64,000 nt of DNA. Source: Delta-02 sp964513565. Its GTDB lineage: Bacteria; Desulfobacterota; Syntrophorhabdia; Syntrophorhabdales; Syntrophorhabdaceae. A model generated the notes under the pieces. It was not told the DNA's origin, did not search any database, and worked only from the letters and a program-made list of their open reading frames with translations. The stretch is from NCBI GenBank assembly GCA_964513565.1, contig CAZENE010000003.1, positions 1 to 64,000 on the forward strand. Reading direction: 5' to 3'. Below, one piece after another: positions 44,367 to 54,029 of the stretch (the first letter of the stretch is position 1; each line of letters begins with the position of its first letter). The position numbers and the translations under genes are program-made.

Positions 44367-44936
44367 ATGGCCGAGGCAAAGCAAGACAGATCAATGTTGG
44401 ACGGACTTCCCCATGCGGGCCCGAAGAAAGAAGCGCCGGCTGAGGCCGGACCAAAAAATGCGAAAGTAAAGGCGCCACGGAAAAAGAACGGGTTCAGGCT
44501 CGCACTCATCATTGCGTTCCTTTTGATCACCACAGCCGGAGCCAGCGCTTATTTTGTGGTCGGGAAGAAATATATCGCTGATTTTCTCGGTAAAAAACCC
44601 GGCCTTGCAGCGGCTGTGGTGAAGAAAGATGCCGTGGGACCGATCCTCCAGCTTGACCCGTTCGTTTTTAACCTGACAGGAAACCAATCGAAATATGCAA
44701 AGATATCTCTCGGCGTCGAGGTTAAAGATATCAGAACAATGGAAGACGCGAAAAAAATAGTGCCGGTCATAAGGGACCGCGTGCTCTTCATTTTCGGGTC
44801 CAAAGGGCCCGAAATTCTTATGGATGTTAACCAGCGGGAGGCGTTGAAGAAGGAAGTGCATGCGAATTTAAAAAGCATCTTCAAAGATGAAGATGAACTA
44901 AAAGCTGTCTACATAACGGACATTATTATCCAGTGA
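44367..44936 (+). CDS. fliL: flagellar basal body-associated protein FliL
   Basis: The 189-residue protein has a Lys/Pro-rich cytoplasmic N-terminus, one membrane helix (about 55-75) and a periplasmic domain with GVEVKDIRTMEDAKKIVPVIRDRV, typical of FliL. It associates with the stator and raises torque under load. The ATG at 44367 with its AAGGAG site is chosen; an in-frame ATG at 44313 would lie upstream of the promoter and is rejected. Confidence 0.92.
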   Translation: MAEAKQDRSMLDGLPHAGPKKEAPAEAGPKNAKVKAPRKKNGFRLALIIAFLLITTAGASAYFVVGKKYIADFLGKKPGLAAAVVKKDAVGPILQLDPFVFNLTGNQSKYAKISLGVEVKDIRTMEDAKKIVPVIRDRVLFIFGSKGPEILMDVNQREALKKEVHANLKSIFKDEDELKAVYITDIIIQ

Positions 44937-44943
44937 GGTATTG

Positions 44944-45930
44944 ATGGACCAGGTTCTTTCACAGGCTGAAATTGACGCGTTGCTGGGCGGTATATCGGAA
45001 GGTGAGATCCTTACCGGGACGGGCGCGGTCGAGGAAGACGTCGCTAAAGGGGAACGGCAGGTAAAAGAGTTCGATTTCATGCGCTTTACCCGGGGTAAAA
45101 AGGAAAAACTCCCCGCCCTGGAATTTATTTATGACAGGTTTTCAAAGTCTTTCCGTTCGGCGCTTTCTCTTTTCATGGAGCGTGAGGTCGAGGTAGGGCC
45201 TGCCCCGGTCCAGTATGTCGAATACAGCGAATTTATCAAGACCATACCCCTGCCGACAAACATGAACATTGTTGTCACGGAAAATCTCAACGGATTTTTC
45301 ATCGTAATATTTGATGCAAAGCTGATATTCTGCGTTCTGGAGACCGTCTTCGGAAGTGCGACCATTTCCCCGGCCAGGATCGAAGGCAGGGAGTTTACGA
45401 AGATCGAGTTCAACGTTATCAAGAAGCTTATCGGTCTCGTATCTACCGAGATGGAGAAAGCTTGGGAACCGGTCTATCCGATCAACTGTAAATATTCTCG
45501 TTCCGAGATCAATCCGAATTACATCACGATGGTAGGGAAGGAAGAAACGGTGGGCCTCAACGAGTTCTCCATAGAGGTGGGGGGAATAACGAGCTGGATG
45601 AAGATCTGCATGCCCTATGGGGTGCTCGAGAGCATCAAGGGCTACCTTATGTCCACCCCGTCCCGGGAAGATCTGGATATGCGGGAAAAATGGTTGAGCA
45701 GGATACGCGAGCGCATAATGGACGTTCCGGTCGAGGTCCGGGCGGTACTGGGCCGCAAAAGAATGCCGCTGCACGAATTCGCTGCCCTCGGGAGCGGGAA
45801 CGTGATCATGGTTGACCGTTACGTCAATGATCCCATAGACATAGAGATCCATAAAAAAAGCAAGTTCCGCGGCAAAATGGGGGTATTCAAGGGCAGCAAG
45901 GCAGTCAAGATCGACGATATAGTTAAGTAG
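44944..45930 (+). CDS. fliM: flagellar motor switch protein FliM
   Basis: The 328-residue protein has the N-terminal CheY-binding peptide LSQAEIDALLGG, a middle domain (GSATISPARIEGREFTKIE) and a C-terminal SPOA domain that pairs with FliN. CheY-P binding here reverses rotation. The ATG at 44944 is preferred over the TTG just upstream; it has a GAGGT site that overlaps the fliL end. Confidence 0.96.
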   Translation: MDQVLSQAEIDALLGGISEGEILTGTGAVEEDVAKGERQVKEFDFMRFTRGKKEKLPALEFIYDRFSKSFRSALSLFMEREVEVGPAPVQYVEYSEFIKTIPLPTNMNIVVTENLNGFFIVIFDAKLIFCVLETVFGSATISPARIEGREFTKIEFNVIKKLIGLVSTEMEKAWEPVYPINCKYSRSEINPNYITMVGKEETVGLNEFSIEVGGITSWMKICMPYGVLESIKGYLMSTPSREDLDMREKWLSRIRERIMDVPVEVRAVLGRKRMPLHEFAALGSGNVIMVDRYVNDPIDIEIHKKSKFRGKMGVFKGSKAVKIDDIVK

Positions 45931-45964
45931 CGCCGGGCATGCCCGGGACCCTGAAGGAGGAATA

Positions 45965-46279
45965 ATGGAAGAAATGGCGAACGAAACACAAAGCCAGAAC
46001 GGGACGGTAAAAAAATTCGAGATGAACCTCGACAGCCTTCTCGATATTTCCGTCGATATTTCCGTCGAAATAGGCAGGACGAAGCTTGCGATCGGAGAGC
46101 TTCTTGCCCTGTCGAAAGGCTCGATAATAGAGCTCAATAAAATAGCCGGAGAATCGGTCGATATTTATGTGAATGACAAGCTTCTGGGCAAGGGTGAGAT
46201 CGTTCTCGTGAACGAGAGGCTCGGGGTCAGGATAATAGAGATTCTAACGCCCAAAGAACGGGTCCAGGAGCTTGGTTGA
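45965..46279 (+). CDS. fliN: flagellar motor switch protein FliN
   Basis: The 104-residue protein has the SPOA domain with LLDISVDISVEIGRTKLAIGELL and the conserved VDIYVNDKLLGKGEIV pattern. It forms the base of the C ring with FliM. An AAGGAGG site precedes it. It contains a short internal repeat (DISVDISVE). Confidence 0.95.
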   Translation: MEEMANETQSQNGTVKKFEMNLDSLLDISVDISVEIGRTKLAIGELLALSKGSIIELNKIAGESVDIYVNDKLLGKGEIVLVNERLGVRIIEILTPKERVQELG

Positions 46280-46557
46280 TGGACATGTACCTCGGCATCC
46301 TTAAAGTCATCTTTATCATGGCCGCAATGATCGCCGGCATCTATCTGTTGAGCCGGTACGCGGCGAAGATGAACTTCAGGTTCGGGGCCGCCAAGAACAC
46401 CTCGGGTTATGGTTTGAAAAAGGTGGATACAATATACCTGGGATATAAGAAATTCATATCGGTTGTCGAGGTGAAGGACCATATCCTCGTTATCGGTGCC
46501 GGGGAAAAAGAGATGTCCCTGCTGGCACGCTGGAAAAAACAAGGAGACGACGCATGA
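46279..46557 (+). CDS. fliO: flagellar biosynthetic protein FliO
   Basis: The 92-residue protein has one membrane helix (about 5-27) and a short cytoplasmic tail with KKVDTIYLGYKKFISVVEV, the FliO pattern. It assists assembly of the FliP ring. The ATG at 46279 overlaps the fliN stop by 1 nt with an AGGAG site; a TTG three bases earlier is possible. Confidence 0.85.
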   Translation: MDMYLGILKVIFIMAAMIAGIYLLSRYAAKMNFRFGAAKNTSGYGLKKVDTIYLGYKKFISVVEVKDHILVIGAGEKEMSLLARWKKQGDDA

Positions 46558-47297
46558 AGCGGGTGATCGTCATATGCCTGATACTTGCCTTCATGGCGCC
46601 GCTTCCGGTCGTTGCCGCCGCAAAATCCGATAAGGCCGGTCCGAATATCCTTGATTCGCTGGTAGGAGCCGATGGGGGCAACAGCCTCATCAATATCGTT
46701 ATAGTCCTGACTGTACTTGCCTTTGCTCCTGCCATCCTGCTCCTCATGAGCTCTTTCACCCGGATCATAATTGTATTGTCTTTTTTGCGCCAGGCGATGG
46801 GTATTCAGCAGCTTCCCCCCAACCAGGTGTTGATAGGCCTTTCTTTATTCCTCACGCTGTTCATTATGGCCCCGACATACGAAAAGGTGAATGAAACCGC
46901 GCTCAAGCCGTATCTTGCAAAAAAGATCCAATTTGAAGAGTTCATGGACAGGTCATCGCAGGAGCTCAGTACGTTCATGCTCAGGTATACCAAGGAAAAA
47001 GACCTCGCCCTTTTCATGAGCGTTGCGAAGTTGAAAAGACCTGAAGGACCGAAGGACCTGCCTCTCAAGGTGGTTGTCCCTGCGTTTGCCATCAGCGAAT
47101 TGAAGAGGGCCTTTCAGATTGGCTTTCTCCTCTATATCCCGTTTCTCATGATAGACATGGTTGTTGCGAGCGTTTTGCTTTCGGCAGGGATGATGATGCT
47201 TCCTCCCATCTTCATATCCCTGCCCTTCAAGGTCATGTTGTTCGTCCTTGTGGACGGTTGGAACCTCCTCGTGGAGTCGATCATAAAGGGTTTTTAA
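46554..47297 (+). CDS. fliP: flagellar export gate protein FliP
   Basis: The 247-residue protein has a cleavable signal peptide, then four membrane helices with the export-gate signatures FTRIIIVLSFLRQAMG and PFLMIDMVVASVLLSAGMMM. It forms the core pore of the export gate with FliQ and FliR. It overlaps fliO by 4 nt. Confidence 0.96.
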   Translation: MKRVIVICLILAFMAPLPVVAAAKSDKAGPNILDSLVGADGGNSLINIVIVLTVLAFAPAILLLMSSFTRIIIVLSFLRQAMGIQQLPPNQVLIGLSLFLTLFIMAPTYEKVNETALKPYLAKKIQFEEFMDRSSQELSTFMLRYTKEKDLALFMSVAKLKRPEGPKDLPLKVVVPAFAISELKRAFQIGFLLYIPFLMIDMVVASVLLSAGMMMLPPIFISLPFKVMLFVLVDGWNLLVESIIKGF

Positions 47298-47309
47298 AGG
47301 GAGATTTAC

Positions 47310-47579
47310 ATGAGCCAAGACTTAGTTATCCAGATCTTCAGAGATTTTCTCAAATCGACACTTATCCTCATGTCGCCGCTTTTGATCGCTTCGATCGTCG
47401 TCGGCCTGCTGGTGAGTATTTTCCAGGCAGCCACGCAGATCCACGAGATGACACTGGTCTTTGTTCCGAAGATACTGATAATCTCAATATGCCTGATCAT
47501 CCTGTTCCCCTGGATGATGAACTTTGCCATCTCTTTTACCGTTAATATTATCAGCAACATTCCCTTATACGTGAGATAA
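47310..47579 (+). CDS. fliQ: flagellar export gate protein FliQ
   Basis: The 89-residue protein has two membrane helices and the family motif SIFQAATQIHEMTLVFVPKI. It wraps the FliP ring. The TAA stop is directly followed by the fliR ATG. Confidence 0.95.
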   Translation: MSQDLVIQIFRDFLKSTLILMSPLLIASIVVGLLVSIFQAATQIHEMTLVFVPKILIISICLIILFPWMMNFAISFTVNIISNIPLYVR

Positions 47580-48353
47580 ATGATCGGTATAGCCATCACA
47601 TTCGAGGTCCAGAAATTCCTGCTCGTATTTTTCAGGGTGGCCGCCGTTATTTTCATGGTACCGATCTTTTCATCACGGACCGTCTCTGCGATATTCAAGG
47701 GCGGGCTTTCCCTTCTCATTGCATACCTGCTTTTCGATCTGGTCGCGACGAGCTTTACCGTACAGCAGGAGCCTTTTATTCTGCTTATACTCTGCGTCAA
47801 GGAGATATTGATCGGTGCTGCGATAGGCTTTATCGTCCGGCTTGCCTTCAATTCGGCCAGTATGTCGGCCGAGATTATTTCCCTTCAGTCGGGATTGTCT
47901 TTCGCGCGCTTTATCGACCCTGTGAGCCAGACACAGGTGTCTATCATCGAACAGATAAAAAACCTCATCGCGGTCCTGATATTTTTCGTTATTGACGCAC
48001 ATCATATGCTTATACAGGGCATCGCATACAGCCTGAATGCCCTGCCGGTGGGAAGCGCTGCGCTCAATTCTCCGCTCGCGGGGTATCTCATCAAGGCGAC
48101 CGCGGGTCTTTTTGGAGCGGCGTTCAGAATTGGGGCCCCGATCATCGTTACCCTTTTTCTTGTAGAGCTTTCCTTCGGTATTATGTCCCGGATGATACCG
48201 CAGGCAAACGTGTTTGTCGATGCGATCCCGGCGAAGATACTTATTGCCGTCCTCATGCTGGGAATTTCACTCGGATATATAGTGCCGAGCATAGCAACAT
48301 TGTTCAAAGGGCTTGAAACGGATCTTGTCCGGGTGATCCGGATGATGGGATAA
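47580..48353 (+). CDS. fliR: flagellar export gate protein FliR
   Basis: The 257-residue membrane protein has the FliR pattern, including FRVAAVIFMVPIFSSRTV, the GFIVRLAFNSASMSAEIISLQSG loop and C-terminal helices. It completes the export core. No fusion to FlhB is present. Confidence 0.95.
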   Translation: MIGIAITFEVQKFLLVFFRVAAVIFMVPIFSSRTVSAIFKGGLSLLIAYLLFDLVATSFTVQQEPFILLILCVKEILIGAAIGFIVRLAFNSASMSAEIISLQSGLSFARFIDPVSQTQVSIIEQIKNLIAVLIFFVIDAHHMLIQGIAYSLNALPVGSAALNSPLAGYLIKATAGLFGAAFRIGAPIIVTLFLVELSFGIMSRMIPQANVFVDAIPAKILIAVLMLGISLGYIVPSIATLFKGLETDLVRVIRMMG

Positions 48354-48355
48354 AC

Positions 48356-49420
48356 ATGTCAGAGAGTTTTCAAGAAAAGACAGAGCAGCCGACAGAAAAA
48401 AGATTGGACGACGCACGGAAAAAAGGCAGGATTGCGGTGTCCCGGGAAGCCAATACCGCCATTATCATCCTTTTTTCCACCATCTTTCTCTATTTCATGA
48501 TGTCGAGGGGTTTCGAGGAGATGTTCAAGTTTTATGCAAATTTCGCCCGAAATGCGAACATGGAGGTCGGCCCCGGGAATATGCACGATATCCTGTCATT
48601 CACCATTATACGCTGGTGTTACATAGTTGGGCCGGTATTTGGCGTCCTTCTTTTCCTCGGGTTCGCGGGAAGCGTTCTCCAGTCAGGCTTTATGTGGAGC
48701 TTTGAGGCCCTCAAGTTCGATCCTAAAAAATTGAACCCCATTGAGGGTATCAAGAACCTTGTATCGAGAAAATCCCTGGTGGAGCTCATAAAATCGTGCA
48801 TCAAGATCGTGCTTCTCGGCTATGTGGCAAAGGGTATGATCATAAGCCAGATGCCTGTAATATTTGGACTTACCGGTCAGGATACCGGAACTATAGTCAG
48901 TTTCCTTGGAGAAACATCTTTCCATTTGACCCTGAAGATCGGGCTCATTTTTATGTTCATTGCAGCGCTTGATCTTGCCTATCAGAAGTGGGATTTCCGG
49001 AAATCAATGATGATGACGATGCAGGAGGTCAAGGAAGAATTCAAGGAACGCGAGGGAAACCCGCTCATCAAATCGCGCATCAGGAGCCTTCAGCGCGAAA
49101 TGTCGCGACGCAGGATGATGGACGATATCAAAACGGCCGATGTGATCGTGACAAACCCGACGCATTTCGCAGTTGCCCTGAAATATACCGCGCATCAGAT
49201 GCCCGCACCCCGGGTTGTCGCCAAGGGGGCGGGCTTCATGGCACTCAGGATAAAGGAGCTTGCCGCGAAACATCGGGTTCCTCTCGTGGAGAACAAACCA
49301 TTGGCACAGGGCCTTTATAATGCGGTCAAGGTCGGTGATTTTATACCGGAGAATTTCTATATGATCGTCGCCGAGCTCCTCGCGAGCATTTTCAGACGCA
49401 GAGGGAAAGGGTTGCTGTAA
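48356..49420 (+). CDS. flhB: flagellar export switch protein FlhB
   Basis: The 354-residue protein has a basic N-terminus (EKTEQPTEKRLDDARKKG), four membrane helices and a cytoplasmic domain with the autocleavage motif NPTH (VTNPTHFAVALKY). Cleavage switches export specificity together with FliK. It overlaps flhA by one base (TAATG). Confidence 0.96.
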   Translation: MSESFQEKTEQPTEKRLDDARKKGRIAVSREANTAIIILFSTIFLYFMMSRGFEEMFKFYANFARNANMEVGPGNMHDILSFTIIRWCYIVGPVFGVLLFLGFAGSVLQSGFMWSFEALKFDPKKLNPIEGIKNLVSRKSLVELIKSCIKIVLLGYVAKGMIISQMPVIFGLTGQDTGTIVSFLGETSFHLTLKIGLIFMFIAALDLAYQKWDFRKSMMMTMQEVKEEFKEREGNPLIKSRIRSLQREMSRRRMMDDIKTADVIVTNPTHFAVALKYTAHQMPAPRVVAKGAGFMALRIKELAAKHRVPLVENKPLAQGLYNAVKVGDFIPENFYMIVAELLASIFRRRGKGLL

Positions 49421-51477
49421 TGGGTGCATTAGCTGCCGGTCTCAAGAACAAAAGCGATGTCCTGATCGCTGTCAGCGTCGTTTTTGTCGTCATGATCATG
49501 ATCGTACCGCTCAACAGTTTTCTCATAGATATCTTCCTGTCCATGAGCATCTCCGTTTCACTGCTCATCCTTTTTATAGCGATGTATATAAAAAAGCCGC
49601 TTGATTTCTCGGTCTTTCCCTCCATTCTCCTCATCGTGACGCTTTTCCGCCTGTCCCTGAATATAGCCTCAACACGTCTTATCCTGGTCCATGGCGACGA
49701 AGGGGCGAGCGCGGCAGGGCAGATCATCAAGGGTTTCGGGACCTTCATAGTCGGCGGCAATTATGTCGTTGGAGCTGTCGTCTTTCTGATCCTCATGATA
49801 ATCAACTTTGTTGTCATAACGAAGGGTGCCGGGCGCGTTGCCGAAGTCGCCGCCCGTTTTACGCTCGATGCCATGCCGGGAAAACAAATGAGCATCGATG
49901 CAGACCTTAACGCCGGCCTGATCGACGATGCCACGGCGCGAAAACGCAGGGAGCGCGTCGAGATGGAGGCGGATTTCTACGGCGCCATGGATGGTTCAAG
50001 CAAGTTCGTCCGTGGTGACGCGATCGCCGGCATAATAATCATTTTCGTCAATATCATAGGTGGATTGATCATCGGAATTGTTCAGAAAGGTATGAATATA
50101 CATGACGCCCTGTCCGTTTACACGATCCTGACGATAGGGGAAGGCCTGGTCGCACAGATACCGGCCCTTCTTACATCAACAGCGGCGGGCATCGTCGTCA
50201 CACGTGCGGCAAGCGAGTCCAATCTGGGCAGCGATGTCGTTTCACAGCTTTTTACACAGCCAAGGCCCCTGGTCCTTGCTTCGTTTGTCATCCTGTCCAT
50301 CGGAATGGTCCCCGGTATCCCTCTCATTCCCTTTCTCGTATTATCCTCAATAACATATGGCGTCAGCCACGTCGCGAAGAAGATGCCGAAGGAGGAGCTT
50401 CCCGCCGTTCTCGACGTTTCGCAGGAGGCAAAAGAGAAAACCGATCTCATTCAGCCTCTCGAGATACTCGAGGTCGAAATAGGGTACGGTCTCATACCGA
50501 TAGTGGACGCCGAGCAGAATGGTGAGCTCCTTGAAAAGATACGGGCCATCCGTAAACAGATAGCCGTCGAGCTTGGCATCATCGTGCCTCCGATGAAGCT
50601 CAGGGACAATCTCCAGCTTGGAGCCTCGGAATATATCGTCCTTCTTAAAGGCATCGAGATGGGGCGCGGCAGCCTTATATCCGGGAATCTCCTGGCGATG
50701 GGGCCGGAAGGAAAGGAAAGGCCGACGGACGGGATCCCCACCAAAGAACCCGTATTTAACCTCGACGCGTACTGGATAGCGGAAAAAGACCGTGAAGCAT
50801 ACCTGGCTGAGGGCTTCACCGTTGTCGATCACGCCACGATCATTGCGACACATCTTACCGAACTTGTCCGCAATAATGCACACGAGCTCCTGACGCGGCA
50901 GGAAACGCAGAAACTTATCGATAATGTTGCGCCTACTCACCAGAAGGTGATCGAGGAGATATCACAGAACCAAATCAACGTCGGAATTGTCCAGAAGGTC
51001 CTTCAGAACCTTCTCAGGGAGCAGGTATCGATCCGCGACCTGATAACCATCCTCGAAGCGATAGCGGATGCGTCGTCTTCGTCAAAGGACCCGGACGCGA
51101 TCACCGAATATGTAAGGCAGCGCATGGCGCGAAGCATCCTGAAACCCTACCTCGTCGACGGCATCCTCAACATCCACATACTTGAAAAGGCCCTTGAGGA
51201 AAGGCTCATCAACAGCGTTCAGCAGACGGACCAGGGATCTTTGCTGGCCCTCGATCTATCGTTCAGCCAGAAACTTATCGAGAAGATCGGCAATGAAGCC
51301 AGGAAAGGGATGCTCCAGAATTACCAACCGGTGCTCCTTGTGCATCCCGTTTTGCGGGGCAAACTGAGAAGGTTCCTTGACCGCTACATTCAGGGCATTG
51401 CGGTTGTGTCGCATAACGAGATTCCACCGCAGATAAGAATACAATCAGTGGGGGTGATACGTATCAATGAGAGTTAA
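49420..51477 (+). CDS. flhA: flagellar export gate protein FlhA
   Basis: The 685-residue protein has eight membrane helices in the first 330 residues with the FHIPEP-type loop (GRVAEVAARFTLDAMPGKQM, ARKRRERVEMEADFYGAMDG) and a large cytoplasmic domain that binds chaperone-substrate complexes. It forms the proton-driven export ring. Confidence 0.97.
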   Translation: MGALAAGLKNKSDVLIAVSVVFVVMIMIVPLNSFLIDIFLSMSISVSLLILFIAMYIKKPLDFSVFPSILLIVTLFRLSLNIASTRLILVHGDEGASAAGQIIKGFGTFIVGGNYVVGAVVFLILMIINFVVITKGAGRVAEVAARFTLDAMPGKQMSIDADLNAGLIDDATARKRRERVEMEADFYGAMDGSSKFVRGDAIAGIIIIFVNIIGGLIIGIVQKGMNIHDALSVYTILTIGEGLVAQIPALLTSTAAGIVVTRAASESNLGSDVVSQLFTQPRPLVLASFVILSIGMVPGIPLIPFLVLSSITYGVSHVAKKMPKEELPAVLDVSQEAKEKTDLIQPLEILEVEIGYGLIPIVDAEQNGELLEKIRAIRKQIAVELGIIVPPMKLRDNLQLGASEYIVLLKGIEMGRGSLISGNLLAMGPEGKERPTDGIPTKEPVFNLDAYWIAEKDREAYLAEGFTVVDHATIIATHLTELVRNNAHELLTRQETQKLIDNVAPTHQKVIEEISQNQINVGIVQKVLQNLLREQVSIRDLITILEAIADASSSSKDPDAITEYVRQRMARSILKPYLVDGILNIHILEKALEERLINSVQQTDQGSLLALDLSFSQKLIEKIGNEARKGMLQNYQPVLLVHPVLRGKLRRFLDRYIQGIAVVSHNEIPPQIRIQSVGVIRINES

Positions 51478-52513
51478 GACCTATTCATTCGAAGATGTCC
51501 GCCAGGGCATGGAAGTCATAAAGGCCGAGTTCGGTCCGGACACGATCATCGTGGACGTAAAACAGAATATAACCCACGGAAACTGCCCGGCCAGGGGAGG
51601 ATGCGAAATATCAATAGCCCTTGATAATGATCCGATCATTGAAATGGAGAACAACCTCGGGGATATCAGGAAAAAAACAGAGGCCATCTGGAGCGACGCT
51701 GCGAAATATCTTTCTGACCGGCTGCTCTCGATCGAAACAGAAATGTTTGTCGACAGGTTGAAGGTGTATCCAACGACGCTCAAGGTCCTTTATGACAGGA
51801 TGCTTAAGGCAGGGCTCGACAGGCATATCGCCTTGTCCCTCGTTTCGGAGGTCTTTGCAGAAATGGGCAGCCTTTCGGAGAACAGTCTGAAAGCGGTCTT
51901 TGTCCTCAAGGCCGAGTTCGGGAAACGCATCAGCCTGTGCAAAATTGTTCCTGCAGATGAATCTATCGTTCTGATGGGACCCACCGGATCGGGCAAGACG
52001 GAAGCTGCAAAGAAGCTGGCCCTCGCTATACGGGAAGAAAAAGTTTGCCCTGTGATCATCGCCTTCGACCCGGTTAAGAGAGGAACATACGCTGAATTTA
52101 TCGGTTTTTCCGGAAGGACCGGTATACCTTTTCAGTTTGCTTCAAATATTGAAGAACTTAGATCCTGCATTGATAACGAACCGGGGAAAAAGATCATCGA
52201 CATAACAGGCCATTTCAATCACCAGCAGGAAGCGATCCCGTATCTTGCTGGTATGAAGAAACTTGCCGTATTCCCGGCTGGAGCTCGGGACGAGGCAATC
52301 GACCGGTATCTCGGAACAATGAATCATTTGTCGATAGCGGGCCTGGTATTTACCAAGCTTGATGAATACGACAGGTTCGGAACGGTCTGCAACACTGTTT
52401 TGAGACTGAAAAGACCGGTCGCAGCCCTGACATGCGGCATGGGAACAAAGGATGTCGTGCTCCCCGGACCGGAGACGTTCGGCAGGATCTTAATCGAGGG
52501 AAAGACATGGTAA
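51467..52513 (+). CDS. flhF: flagellar assembly GTPase FlhF
   Basis: The 348-residue SRP-type GTPase has the N domain and G domain with GPTGSGKTEAAKKLA, FDPVKRGTYAEF and TKLDEYDRFG. It sets the site of flagellum assembly, usually polar. It overlaps flhA by 11 nt and flhG by 7 nt. The FlhF/FlhG pair suggests few, polar flagella. Confidence 0.93.
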   Translation: MRVKTYSFEDVRQGMEVIKAEFGPDTIIVDVKQNITHGNCPARGGCEISIALDNDPIIEMENNLGDIRKKTEAIWSDAAKYLSDRLLSIETEMFVDRLKVYPTTLKVLYDRMLKAGLDRHIALSLVSEVFAEMGSLSENSLKAVFVLKAEFGKRISLCKIVPADESIVLMGPTGSGKTEAAKKLALAIREEKVCPVIIAFDPVKRGTYAEFIGFSGRTGIPFQFASNIEELRSCIDNEPGKKIIDITGHFNHQQEAIPYLAGMKKLAVFPAGARDEAIDRYLGTMNHLSIAGLVFTKLDEYDRFGTVCNTVLRLKRPVAALTCGMGTKDVVLPGPETFGRILIEGKTW

Positions 52514-53286
52514 AAAGGAACGGGCGAAAGACGATCGCCATAACAAGCGGGAAGGGTGGGGTAGGCAAATCCTCTATAGCTTCAAACATGGCATATCTGC
52601 TGGGCAACAGGAACAAATCGACATTCATTCTCGATGCGGACCTGTCGCTGGGCAATATCGATATCATGTTCGGCATGGTATCGAAATTCAATATCAAGGA
52701 CGTGATCGATGGTTCCCGACAGATGGATGATATCATCCTTCAGGGCCCGTGTGGGATCCGAATCATTCCCGCGACGTCCGGAATAAGCGAATTTTCGGAG
52801 TTGAAACACGATGCAAGGGCCGTCCTCTTAAGTTCGCTCGCTATCCTGCCCGAGCACGATTACCTGATTATCGACACATCGGCCGGGATATCCTCCAATG
52901 TCGTTTACTTTAACGCTCTGAGCGAGCAGATCTTTGTGGTCCTCACGCCGGACCCGGCGAGCATTACCGATTCATATGCGATGATAAAGGTCTTGAGCAC
53001 GAAAACGGGCAGAAAGGACTTCAATGTCATCGTGAACATGGTAAAGGGAGAGGGTGAAGCTCTGGAGTTGTACAAAACGGTGGTCGGGGTGACCGACAGG
53101 TTCCTGAACGTATATCTTAATTACTCCGGATTCGTGCCTTTCGATCAAAATGTCAATAACGCGACGCGCAGGCAGAGGTTATGGGCAGAGCATTTTCCGA
53201 ATAGCGAAGCTTCGCGCGCACTATCAAAAATCTGTGACAGGCTGGTGTCGAATGACATGGAAAAAAGCATATGCAGGAGCATATAA
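52507..53286 (+). CDS. flhG: MinD-like ATPase FlhG (FleN/YlxH)
   Basis: The 259-residue protein has a deviant Walker A motif (SGKGGVGKSSIASNMAYLL), a switch region (FILDADLSLGNIDIMFGM) and IDTSAGI, as in FlhG. It limits flagellar number, counteracting FlhF. The ATG at 52507 is preferred over an in-frame ATG at 52432 inside flhF. Its end overlaps fliA by 35 nt. Confidence 0.93.
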   Translation: MVKRNGRKTIAITSGKGGVGKSSIASNMAYLLGNRNKSTFILDADLSLGNIDIMFGMVSKFNIKDVIDGSRQMDDIILQGPCGIRIIPATSGISEFSELKHDARAVLLSSLAILPEHDYLIIDTSAGISSNVVYFNALSEQIFVVLTPDPASITDSYAMIKVLSTKTGRKDFNVIVNMVKGEGEALELYKTVVGVTDRFLNVYLNYSGFVPFDQNVNNATRRQRLWAEHFPNSEASRALSKICDRLVSNDMEKSICRSI

Positions 53287-53992
53287 GGATGACCGGGAAC
53301 GGGTGATCGATGAATTCGTCCCGATCATCAAGCATCTCGCCTACAAGGTATCCAGGAAATATGAGGACGACGAAATAATCGAGGACCTCATATCCGCAGG
53401 CGTCGTGGGCCTTTTGGAGGCGATGGAGAAGTTTGACGCGACCAGGGGCGCAAAGCTCAATACGTTCGCTTATTTACGTATACGAGGGGCCATGATAGAC
53501 GAATTGCGGTCCCGGGACTGGTTTCCGAGAAGCGCCCGTTCCAAGTCGAAAAAGATAAATGAGATCATACGAAAACTGGAAAACAAGCTTGGGAGGCTGC
53601 CCAAGGAGGAAGAGGTGGCCGAAGCTCTCGGGATACGTATCGACGAATATTATAAGATGCTCAAGAACTACGGGAATCTCTCGGTCCTGAGCATCGAAGA
53701 CCTTCATGAACTCCTGGGAGAAGACCGTGACCGGATCATGCGCTACGTTACGGAAGAGACCGACGATCCGGAAAAGTGCGCGGAATTACTGGAACTTGAA
53801 GGCATAATGGCTAAAGAATTTGACAAGCTGCCAGAAAGACAGCGTTTTGTCCTGAGTCTGTATTACCATGAAGACCTTAATATGAAAGAGATTGCCCGCG
53901 TCCTCAGCATCACCGAGGCCCGGGTCTGCCAGATACATTCGCAGGCAATTTTGAATCTCCGGGCGTCGATGATGAAATTTCTCCGTAATTAA
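53252..53992 (+). CDS. fliA: flagellar sigma factor FliA (sigma-28)
   Basis: The 246-residue protein has sigma regions 2 (DLISAGVVGLLEAMEKFDATRG; FAYLRIRGAMIDELR), 3 (RLPKEEEVAEALGI) and 4 (LPERQRFVLSLYYHEDLNMKEIA; SITEARVCQIHSQA). It drives late flagellar and chemotaxis genes. The ATG at 53252 is preferred, since earlier in-frame sequence lies in flhG. No anti-sigma gene flgM follows. Confidence 0.94.
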   Translation: MTWKKAYAGAYKDDRERVIDEFVPIIKHLAYKVSRKYEDDEIIEDLISAGVVGLLEAMEKFDATRGAKLNTFAYLRIRGAMIDELRSRDWFPRSARSKSKKINEIIRKLENKLGRLPKEEEVAEALGIRIDEYYKMLKNYGNLSVLSIEDLHELLGEDRDRIMRYVTEETDDPEKCAELLELEGIMAKEFDKLPERQRFVLSLYYHEDLNMKEIARVLSITEARVCQIHSQAILNLRASMMKFLRN

Positions 53993-54029
53993 GGTTTACC
54001 GCGAGGTACCGATAATATCTCTGACAGTT

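Noticed and set aside
45142..46137. 331-residue open frame on the minus strand across fliM and fliN
   Set aside because: It covers two clearly recognised genes on the plus strand and matches no family.
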